Shown: positions 1 to 7,751 of the stretch, one piece after another | Layout: each line of letters starts with the position of its first letter | How positions within the stretch are numbered: position 1 is the stretch's first letter | Source of the DNA: CAVQND01 sp964653485 | GTDB lineage: Bacteria; Verrucomicrobiota; Verrucomicrobiia; Limisphaerales; UBA8199 | Length of the DNA: 12,737 bases | Direction of reading: 5' to 3' | Assembly (NCBI GenBank): GCA_964653485.1 | Contig: CAZZFF010000158.1 | Span: 1-12,737, forward strand | Notes under the pieces: generated by a model | Seen by the model: the letters and a program-made list of their open reading frames with translations, nothing else | What the model was told of the DNA's origin: nothing | The model's database searches: none | Program-made: the position numbers and the translations under genes

Positions 1-21
1 CCGCCGGGATCTGTGCGGGGG

Positions 22-39
22 GCGCCGGGCAACCGGCGT
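22..39. other. GC-rich hairpin with a GCAA tetraloop
   Basis: CGCCGG at 23-28 and CCGGCG at 33-38 are perfect complements separated by GCAA, which is a GNRA-type tetraloop; a G-T pair at 22/39 can extend the stem. No T-run follows, so it is not a classical intrinsic terminator on the plus strand. It may belong to an interspersed palindromic repeat family or mark the 3' end of a gene left of the window. I see only this one copy in the window. Confidence 0.5.
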
Positions 40-61
40 CCCTACCGCGACAGAAATGGGG

Positions 62-109
62 ATTGGTAATTAAACCCGTTGACCAATGTTCAGTTCTCAT
101 TTGTCCATA
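62..109 (+). promoter_or_regulatory. Possible promoter region of the first gene
   Basis: This AT-richer patch stands out from its GC-rich surroundings. ATTGGT (62-67) and ACCAAT (82-87) form a 6-base inverted repeat. TTGACC at 79-84 resembles a sigma-70 -35 box, but the best -10 candidate (TCCATA, 104-109) is weak and 19 bases away. The call rests on composition and one good hexamer only. Confidence 0.22.
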
Positions 110-173
110 GCCGGGGCGCGAAGTTGAGATGCGCCCATTGACGGCGCGGGCCGGACGGTGCTACAGATGCGGC

Positions 174-1097
174 ATGATGAAAGTCCTCCCGGCCATGCTC
201 ATGATTCTCGGCTGCGCCGCGCAGGAGCACGCGCTCGCTCAAGCTCAAATGAAACCAACCCACCAACCCGTGCCTGTCTTTTCAGCCGCCGGCGGCAATG
301 AGTTCAGCTTTGACACCGGAGTTCTGCGAGGCAGATTGCGCGCGGAGGGCCGATCCAGAGGGCTTTCTTCGGTCATTTATACGCCCACGGGGATGCGGCT
401 GGACAGCAGCATGGGTTTGTTCAGCCATTATAGAGTGTTCAGCGCGGGCAAACGATACGGCACGGCGGCTTGGGATTGGCCGGGCGAAGCCAGGCTGACG
501 TCGGATGGGGCCGTGGAGGCGCGCTGGCCGGCCGCCACCGAACGCCCGTTCGAGCTGCGCGCGCGTTACCGCTGGGCGGCGCCCAACATTCTTGACCTGG
601 AAACCACCGTCGTGGCGAAGACGAACCTGTCGAGGTTCGAGTCTTTCCTCGCTTCTTACTTCGCGGCGGATTTCACAAACTCGCTGGTCTGGGCGGGCGG
701 TTCAGAGGGAACGCGGCGGCTCATCGCCGCGGAAAAGAAGTTCGGCGCTTGGCTGGCCTTTCCGCGTGATGATGGGGCGCTGGCGATCTTTCGGGATGGG
801 CGATGGAAGTTTGAGCCTAACCCGGTGGACTGGGTTGTGATGCCCAAGCTGACAAGGCCGCTGGCAGTTCGACGCGCCCCGGCCGCCGGCCTGACGGCGG
901 TGCTGAGTTCGCCGGCGAGCGATTGTTTTGCCATCTGCACTCCGCAACAGAGCGACCCGCACGGGTCGCTCTACCTGTCACTCTTCGGTTGCGACCTTAA
1001 AGAGGGGGAAACCGCCCGCGCCCGCGCGCGCCTCGTCGTCGCCCCGGATTTGTCCGAGGAGGAGATTCTGGAGCAGAGGACGAAACCGGGGGAATGA
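174..1097 (+). CDS. Secreted protein of unknown function, probable lipoprotein
   Basis: I do not recognise this 307-residue protein. The start at 174 is chosen because it puts a short hydrophobic stretch right at the N-terminus (MMKVLPAMLMILGC). This could be a lipoprotein signal with ILGC as lipobox, or a type I signal cleaved after ALA about ten residues later. A start at 129 in the same frame would add a 15-residue arginine-rich extension and is less likely. No clear Shine-Dalgarno is seen for either start. The mature part lacks membrane segments. It alternates short hydrophobic strands with many aromatic and Gly residues, suggesting a beta-rich extracytoplasmic domain; the stretch WDWPGEARL followed by VEARWP, and later FESFLASYF, are likely conserved cores. 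The gene stands alone and converges on hicA, with 49 bases between the stop codons. No enzymatic motif is visible; a carbohydrate-related role would be a guess. Confidence 0.75.
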   Translation: MMKVLPAMLMILGCAAQEHALAQAQMKPTHQPVPVFSAAGGNEFSFDTGVLRGRLRAEGRSRGLSSVIYTPTGMRLDSSMGLFSHYRVFSAGKRYGTAAWDWPGEARLTSDGAVEARWPAATERPFELRARYRWAAPNILDLETTVVAKTNLSRFESFLASYFAADFTNSLVWAGGSEGTRRLIAAEKKFGAWLAFPRDDGALAIFRDGRWKFEPNPVDWVVMPKLTRPLAVRRAPAAGLTAVLSSPASDCFAICTPQQSDPHGSLYLSLFGCDLKEGETARARARLVVAPDLSEEEILEQRTKPGE

Positions 1098-1146
1098 GGC
1101 GCCGCCGTTCGTCTGTGAGATCGAATCTAATCCGGAGACGCGGTGT

Positions 1147-1368
1147 TCAGCGCATAAACTTCTCTTTTGACACTCCGCTCTGGCGGATGATGGCCTGCAA
1201 CGTGCTGATGTGGATGGTCTTGTGGTTGGGCACAGGAACGGTGGCGCATCCGCCCGGCGAGCGCTTTTGCATGACGACATGGCTCCCCCTCTGTCGAACA
1301 CGCGCGAACCCCTGCGTCTCAAGGATCTGGCAAACTTCTTCTCCTGAAAAGACGCCCAGTTTAGGCAT
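1147..1368 (-). CDS. hicA: HicA family toxin (mRNA interferase)
   Basis: This 73-residue protein matches the HicA (YcfA) family: a small double-stranded-RNA-binding fold that cleaves mRNA when its antitoxin HicB is lost. The family signature is visible: a GxxVxQRGSH segment ending in His30, the expected catalytic histidine, then the basic/Pro stretch VPVPNHKTIH and the C-terminal helix STLQAIIRQSGVSKEKF. The length is typical. The ATG at 1368 overlaps the last 8 bases of hicB (ATGCCTAA), so the toxin is probably translated by reinitiation after the antitoxin. In-frame sequence upstream of this start reads into hicB and is not coding in this frame. The order antitoxin then toxin is the reverse of the E. 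coli hicA-hicB order. All key residues look intact, so the module is probably functional. Confidence 0.88.
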   Translation of the reverse strand: MPKLGVFSGEEVCQILETQGFARVRQRGSHVVMQKRSPGGCATVPVPNHKTIHISTLQAIIRQSGVSKEKFMR

Positions 1369-1585
1369 AGGCGGCTTCGAAACGCGTGACAAAGACCTCC
1401 GAGTGGTAGCGGCGTTCGAGCTCCTCTGCCGGCACGCACTCCAGGAACAACTCAACTGCTTCGCGCAGATTGTTAAGCGCGTCACCCACGGATTCGCCCT
1501 GGCTGGCGACGTCCAGTTCCGGACACAAGGCCACGTACCCGTCGCCTTCGCGTTCGAGAACCGCAGTCAGATGCAGCGTTTTCAT
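1361..1585 (-). CDS. hicB: HicB family antitoxin, short form
   Basis: This 74-residue protein carries the HicB partial RNase-H-like fold: an N-terminal strand MKTLHLTAVLEREGDGYVAL, then CPELDVASQGESVGDALNNL and the amphipathic helix REAVELFLE. It would bind and block HicA. It ends soon after the helix, so there is no C-terminal helix-turn-helix or ribbon-helix-helix domain like those that let longer HicB proteins bind their own operator. The start at 1585 is the only ATG that begins right at the conserved first strand; no convincing Shine-Dalgarno precedes it. It lies 68 bases downstream of the LolA-like gene on the same strand, so it could be read through from that operon or use its own promoter. 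An inverted repeat (1598-1621) sits immediately upstream. Confidence 0.88.
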   Translation of the reverse strand: MKTLHLTAVLEREGDGYVALCPELDVASQGESVGDALNNLREAVELFLECVPAEELERRYHSEVFVTRFEAAYA

Positions 1586-1597
1586 GCGGTCACAGTG

Positions 1598-1621
1598 CTT
1601 GAAACTGCGCCCGTTTTCAAG
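1598..1621 (-). promoter_or_regulatory. Inverted repeat upstream of hicB, candidate operator
   Basis: CTTGAAA (1598-1604) and TTTCAAG (1615-1621) form a perfect 7-base inverted repeat with a 10-base spacer, ending 12 bases before the hicB start codon. Position and symmetry fit an operator for a dimeric repressor. The local HicB lacks an obvious DNA-binding domain, so the binding protein is unclear. It could also act as an RNA hairpin in the hicB leader. Confidence 0.45.
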
Positions 1622-1653
1622 GCGGCATTTCCATTGCGGAGCGACCGGCCAGC

Positions 1654-2450
1654 TCACCGCTGCTCCGCGAGATCGAACTTAATCCACGTGTGAGAGCCGG
1701 TCTTGGGATTTCGCATTTCCATCTCCTCGAGCCGGCGCTGGCCGTTGACCTTCTTGAGGCCGGAGGGATCGAACTCCTTGATGAGTTGGCCGCGGGCATC
1801 GTAGGCGTCGGCGTGGAGGATTCCACTATTGTCGGTATCGACCCATGAGACGACGCGCGCATAGCCGCCGGCGGCGGGATACGGGTTCACGCTCTCCAAA
1901 ACGGCGCAGGGCTGGCTGTGGCGCATTTCCCTGCGGAGCACCCGCTGCTTCGGCCAATGAAGAAACTCAAGCCCTAGGTCTGCCACCCAGAAATCGGAGC
2001 CTGCAAATGGAACCATGGTTTTATCGGCGGCCAACCGGGCCGGAGGGGCGGCGGGAGAGTTGGAGCCTGCCTGCCGGGTGAGGAGGTACTCGCTGGGCTG
2101 CTGGCCGGAGTGAATGACGGTCAACTGCTCGGAGGCGGCGCCATCGGCCGGAAGCGTCCGGTAAACACTGACCCAGTTGGCGGCCGTGGAATAAATCTCG
2201 AACTTCACGGGGATGTGGCGCTCCTGGTCGTTCGCATCCCGGATTCTCACCACGCCGGTATTGGTCGAATCGGCCTCGGGTTTTTGCGCGAGCAACTCAT
2301 CGACCAACTGGCGTCCGGCTTTGAGGGACTCCTCGGGGGTGAGCGGGGGTGGGCGCGTGTCATCCGGGCGCTGAGCGCCGGCCAGCCACGGGAGGAGCAC
2401 CGCCAGCAGGAAAGGGAGAACGCGAAGAGGGAGACGGGAACGCGATTCGA

Positions 2451-2454
<4 letters not shown>
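1654..2454 (-). CDS. LolA-like outer-membrane lipoprotein-sorting protein
   Basis: This 266-residue protein begins with a clear signal peptide: basic residues to about position 11, a hydrophobic core LPFLLAVLLPWLAG and a likely cleavage after AGA (residue 27). The mature part resembles the LolA-like periplasmic family annotated as outer membrane lipoprotein-sorting protein. It has PFAGSDFWVADLGLEFLHWP near 149-168, a basic strand with a single Cys near 175-190, and a C-terminal strand series ending in MRNPKTGSHTWIKFDL. Family members are thought to bind lipid or lipoprotein acyl chains in a half-barrel in the periplasm; the exact cargo is unknown. The ATG at 2454 overlaps the lon TGA as ATGA, so translation is very likely coupled to lon, and no independent Shine-Dalgarno is evident. 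An in-frame extension upstream would run through lon in another frame and lacks a signal peptide at its start. Confidence 0.8.
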
Positions 2455-4847
<2,393 letters not shown>

Positions 4848-4854
4848 GTTCGCG

Positions 4855-4860
4855 CCTTCC
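4855..4860 (-). promoter_or_regulatory. Shine-Dalgarno of lon
   Basis: GGAAGG on the minus strand lies 7 bases before the ATG at 4847. It decides the lon start: an in-frame TTG at 4862 would place this site inside the coding region. It is one of the few strong Shine-Dalgarno sequences in the window. Confidence 0.7.
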
Positions 4861-4892
4861 AAACTCTTAGATGCCCGCCCGGCGGAGAGAGG

Positions 4893-5321
4893 TCAAGCTA
4901 TCGGTGTGTTTCCCTCCGCAACCGGCACTTTGGTGCCCTTGGACGATTGTTGTGCCACGGGCACGTCGATCCGCAGAAAGCCATTTACATAAACTGCCTT
5001 GGCGTGGCTGGCATCGTAGCCCGCCGGCAAATCCAGGACGCTCTCGAAGGGTCCATAGTTAATCTCCATGACAAGGAAATTGCATTTTCCGGAGCGGCAG
5101 CCGTCGGGCCGGTTGCCGCTGATGCGCAGACGGTTCCCCTCCGCCGTGATTACCAACCACTCGCTACGCATCCCGGCCAACTCTACTTTCACCACCAGAC
5201 CGCCGTCATTGACATACACGTCTGTGTCAGGCACCCAATGTGCTTGAGCCGGAACTTCCTGCCCACCCCGGGCAGACCGAGTCATGAAATGCACCGATGA
5301 ACTAACTTTGCACATGGCCAT
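4893..5321 (-). CDS. hsp20: Hsp20/alpha-crystallin small heat-shock protein
   Basis: This is an ATP-independent holdase of up to 142 residues that would bind unfolding proteins in the cytoplasm. The alpha-crystallin domain begins at HWVPDTDVYVNDGGLVVKVE and continues with LAGM, a strand NRLRISGNRP, then MEINYGPFESVLDLP and the hallmark AVYVNGFLRIDVP. The usual C-terminal I-x-I anchor is not obvious; KVPV may serve instead. The start is uncertain: ATGs at 5321, 5315 and 5285 are all in frame and none has a clear Shine-Dalgarno. The start at 5285 gives 130 residues (MTRSARGG) and would leave a 36-base longer leader. hsp20 lies directly before lon, pairing holding of unfolded proteins with their degradation, and heat or unfolded-protein control would be expected. 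I see no CIRCE element, and no convincing sigma-32-type promoter, in the 43 bases upstream. Confidence 0.9.
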   Translation of the reverse strand: MAMCKVSSSVHFMTRSARGGQEVPAQAHWVPDTDVYVNDGGLVVKVELAGMRSEWLVITAEGNRLRISGNRPDGCRSGKCNFLVMEINYGPFESVLDLPAGYDASHAKAVYVNGFLRIDVPVAQQSSKGTKVPVAEGNTPIA

Positions 5322-5364
5322 TAATGAAATGAGTTTATCTCACTTCTGAAACCGGGGCAAGCGT

Positions 5365-5577
5365 TCAATGCTTGATCCTAACAAGCACCTCTGGACGCCT
5401 TCCCTTACGCGCGTGGAATATGATGGAACCTGCCGATGGCTGCCGTCGCCCCGCTCCCGCGCAACCGCAAGGCGTGCTGCGCTCGAAGCTGAATCGACGG
5501 CGACGAAATTTGCTGTGTGCCAGCAGGATGCCAGCAACGGCAACGATGAACAGCGAAACCAACTGCTGCCAATCCAT
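5365..5577 (-). CDS. Small single-pass membrane protein with a CGC motif
   Basis: This 70-residue protein is probably real. It starts MDWQQ, has one hydrophobic segment (about residues 6-20), a basic stop-transfer cluster KFRRRR (23-28), a Cys-Gly-Cys at 37-39, and a C-terminal part with GSIIFHARKGRRPEVLVRI that looks like a conserved beta hairpin. By the positive-inside rule the N-terminus is outside and the basic tail is in the cytoplasm. The layout of a short membrane anchor followed by a Cys-Gly motif recalls the FeoB-associated Cys-rich membrane proteins, but there is only one CGC and no feo gene nearby, so I would not use that name. ATG 5577 is the only ATG; an upstream TTG at 5607 is unlikely. 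It is 60 bases after the GNAT gene and 43 bases before hsp20, all on the same strand. Function unknown. Confidence 0.65.
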   Translation of the reverse strand: MDWQQLVSLFIVAVAGILLAHSKFRRRRFSFERSTPCGCAGAGRRQPSAGSIIFHARKGRRPEVLVRIKH

Positions 5578-5637
5578 GCCTGCACCATAACTCGCAACCT
5601 TGCCCAATGCAACAAATCGTTCTTTATCTCCACCGCC

Positions 5638-6336
5638 TTACTGGGCCGGTTGGCGGTGTTCCTCCTCCAGCGCGGCGTACGAAACGGTGTTAATCCATGC
5701 GCCATCAAAGAATTTGCTCTTCACAAACTCGCCTTCGCGCCTCAGGCCCGCGCTCTCGCACAACTTACAGGCGGGGCCGTTTTGGCCGTGGCACAGCGCG
5801 GTGACCCTGTGCAGCCGGATTCCCCCGAAGCAAAAGCCCAGCACGGCCTTCACGGCTTCCAGGGCGAAGCCTTTGCGCTGGAAGGCGCGGTTCAGAACGA
5901 CCTGGAGCGTCGCCTGGAATGGTTCGGAAAACCCCAAGCTCACGTAGCCGATCAGCTTCTCGCTCTCCTGGAACTGGATGCCGAGGTAAAAGGTCTGGTC
6001 GGGCGTGGTCAACTTGACTTGGCTTTCGCGCTCCAGCCAGTGGAGCACGTCGTCTTCCTCCAGTGGCCGGCCATCGATGTGGCGAAATATCTCTTCGTCC
6101 GAAAGGCATTCCAGAAGGTCCTGCCAATCCGCCGGAACGAACCGCCGCAAGACCAGGCGTTCCGTCGTGATGGGGATCGGCAGCTTATGCCCCTCGGCGC
6201 CGCCGTCCTCGGGCACGATCACGCTCTCGGTGCATCCAGGGCAAGCCTGGGGATGTCCCGCGTTCTCCCGAGGAAACGAAATCGTCTCGCCGCAATGGGG
6301 ACACCTGAAATCGATAAAGCTCTCTTCAGTGATCAT
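5638..6336 (-). CDS. GNAT N-acetyltransferase (RimJ/RimL-like) with N-terminal zinc ribbon
   Basis: The 232-residue product joins two parts. Residues 1-45 form a zinc ribbon, with Cys12-x2-Cys15 and Cys32-x2-Cys35. From about residue 52 a GNAT domain of the RimJ/RimL type follows: it opens with the typical ITTERLVLRRF and has YLGIQFQESEKLIGYVSLG as the central hairpin. Then come the acetyl-CoA-binding loop region NRAFQRKGFALEAVKAVLGF and the closing CESAGLRREGEFVKSKFFDG. It would move an acetyl group from acetyl-CoA to an amine, perhaps a protein N-terminus; the substrate is not evident. ATG 6336 is chosen because it places the zinc ribbon at the N-terminus; upstream in-frame sequence has only a GTG and would run into tyrS. 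It is the first gene of the minus-strand block and is divergent from tyrS. The acceptor-binding role of the zinc ribbon is inference. Confidence 0.85.
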   Translation of the reverse strand: MITEESFIDFRCPHCGETISFPRENAGHPQACPGCTESVIVPEDGGAEGHKLPIPITTERLVLRRFVPADWQDLLECLSDEEIFRHIDGRPLEEDDVLHWLERESQVKLTTPDQTFYLGIQFQESEKLIGYVSLGFSEPFQATLQVVLNRAFQRKGFALEAVKAVLGFCFGGIRLHRVTALCHGQNGPACKLCESAGLRREGEFVKSKFFDGAWINTVSYAALEEEHRQPAQ

Positions 6337-6355
6337 ATATGTTGTCGCGAGGGCC

Positions 6356-6384
6356 AATCTAGCCGGCCCGCTTCCCGACCTCAA
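6356..6384 (-). promoter_or_regulatory. Candidate sigma-70 promoter of the GNAT gene
   Basis: On the minus strand, TTGAGG (6379-6384) and TAGATT (6356-6361) are spaced by 17 bases and each matches the consensus at four positions. A transcript would start near 6349, about 13 bases before the ATG. It is the best-looking promoter in the window but is read by eye only. The -35 box overlaps the hairpin at 6382-6406. Confidence 0.35.
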
Positions 6385-6406
6385 GCCTGGTCTGGGGCCG
6401 GGCTTG
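6382..6406. other. Hairpin in the tyrS-GNAT divergent intergenic region
   Basis: CAAGCCTGG (6382-6390) pairs with CCGGGCTTG (6398-6406) around a 7-base loop, giving nine pairs with one T-G wobble. It could be an operator between the two divergent genes or a leader hairpin of tyrS, if tyrS transcription starts to its left. It does not resemble a T-box: there is no long leader, specifier loop or terminator. Confidence 0.4.
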
Positions 6407-6463
6407 GCGCTAAACGCGGATTGACCATTGGCAATCGAGGGCGGGCCGTTTATTTTCCCCAGG

Positions 6464-7744
6464 ATGACTATCTTGCAAGAGTTGCAATGGCGGGGTCTGC
6501 TGGCGGACTGCACGGACCTGCCCGAGTTGGGGAAACGGCTCGGTTCGGGCGCGATGACCCTTTATTGCGGGTTTGACCCGACGGCCGACAGTCTGCACGT
6601 GGGGAACCTGGTGCCGCTGCTGGCGCTGCGCCGGTTTCAACTGCTGGGCCACCACCCGATCGCCCTGGCCGGCGGGGCCACCGGCTCGATCGGCGATCCG
6701 AGCGGCAAAACCCAGGAGCGGCAATTGCTCACGCGCGAGGTGTTGACCGCGAACATCGCGAAGGTCAAGGAACAACTCCGCCGCCTGCTCGATTTCGACA
6801 CGCCGGCCAACCCCGCCCGGTTGCTCGACAATGCCTCATGGACGGCCCCCATCGGCTACCTTGATTTCCTGCGCGACATCGGCAAACATTTCTCGGTCAA
6901 CCAGATGGCCGCCAAGGAGAGCGTGCGCACCCGGATGGAAGACCGCGAGGCGGGCATCAGTTACACGGAGTTCAGCTACATGCTGCTCCAGGCGTTTGAC
7001 TTTTACGTCCAGTGCCGCGACTACAATTGCGAGCTGCAAATCGGCGGCAGCGACCAGTGGGGCAACATCACCGCCGGCATCGACCTCACCCGCAAGAAAC
7101 TCGGACGCGCGGTCTATGGGTTGACCCTGCCCCTCATCACCAACGCGGACGGTTCCAAGTTCGGCAAGACCGTCGCAGGGGCCGTCTGGCTCGATCCCGC
7201 AAAGACCAGCGTCTATAAGTTCTACCAGCTTTGGATTCGGGTCGATGACCGGAACGTCATCCCTTACCTCAAGTTTTTCACGTTCCTTGGCCAAGAGGAA
7301 ATAGCCGCGCTGGAAGCGCAGCACGCCCAGAACCCCGGCGCCCGTCCGGCGCACAAGGCCCTCGCCAAGGCCGTTACGGACCTCATCCACGGCCCGAGCG
7401 CCACCGCCGAGGCCACCCGCGCCAGCGAAATCCTCTTCGGCGGCGACTTGGCGGGCGTCTCCGAGGCCACGTTCAACGAAATCGTCGGCGAAGTGCCGAC
7501 CAAGGAAATCGAAAAAGCCCGGCTCGATGGCCAGGGCAAGCCGCTGGTTGAGTTGCTCGTCGAGGCCGGCCTCTGCACGTCCAAAGGTCAGGCGCGAAAA
7601 GACATCGAGGGCGGAGGCGTCTATGTCAACAACCGCCGCGAGGCGGGCGCGCAGCGCGGCGTCACGGCCGCCGACCTGCTCTTCGGCAAACACCTGCTCT
7701 TGCGCAAGGGCAAAAAGAACTACTGCGTGGTGACGGCGAAGTAG
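6464..7744 (+). CDS. tyrS: Tyrosyl-tRNA synthetase
   Basis: This 426-residue class I enzyme charges tRNA-Tyr with tyrosine at the expense of ATP. The Rossmann fold carries the HIGH-type signature as HVGN (45-48) in FDPTADSLHVGNLVPL, the ATP/tyrosine pocket stretch GGATGSIGDPSGK (70-82), QIGGSDQWGNI (192-202) and the KMSKS-type loop KFGKT (232-236). An S4 RNA-binding domain closes the protein (about 360-426). The length is normal for the bacterial enzyme. ATG 6464 starts directly at the family N-terminus (MTILQELQWRGL); an in-frame TTG at 6428 is less likely. The bases before the ATG offer only AGG touching the start codon, so no good Shine-Dalgarno is seen. The gene converges on the DUF3857 gene with 7 bases between the stops, which leaves no room for a separate terminator. 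Confidence 0.97.
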   Translation: MTILQELQWRGLLADCTDLPELGKRLGSGAMTLYCGFDPTADSLHVGNLVPLLALRRFQLLGHHPIALAGGATGSIGDPSGKTQERQLLTREVLTANIAKVKEQLRRLLDFDTPANPARLLDNASWTAPIGYLDFLRDIGKHFSVNQMAAKESVRTRMEDREAGISYTEFSYMLLQAFDFYVQCRDYNCELQIGGSDQWGNITAGIDLTRKKLGRAVYGLTLPLITNADGSKFGKTVAGAVWLDPAKTSVYKFYQLWIRVDDRNVIPYLKFFTFLGQEEIAALEAQHAQNPGARPAHKALAKAVTDLIHGPSATAEATRASEILFGGDLAGVSEATFNEIVGEVPTKEIEKARLDGQGKPLVELLVEAGLCTSKGQARKDIEGGGVYVNNRREAGAQRGVTAADLLFGKHLLLRKGKKNYCVVTAK

Positions 7745-7751
7745 CCGGCTC

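Noticed and set aside
5322..5364. CIRCE or sigma-32 heat-shock element before hsp20
   Set aside because: I looked for the TTAGCACTC/GAGTGCTAA repeat and for CTTGAA with CCCCAT spacing. TTGAAC occurs just upstream with CCCC, but at the wrong distance.
6337..6463. T-box riboswitch before tyrS
   Set aside because: The whole gap is 127 bases with one short hairpin. It has no T-box sequence, specifier loop or terminator.
5368..6576. Plus-strand open frame of 402 codons
   Set aside because: It is antisense to the GNAT and small membrane protein genes and enters tyrS in another frame; no motif seen.
7745..7751. Bidirectional terminator between tyrS and the DUF3857 gene
   Set aside because: Only 7 bases separate the stop codons, and I see no hairpin with a T-run on either strand.
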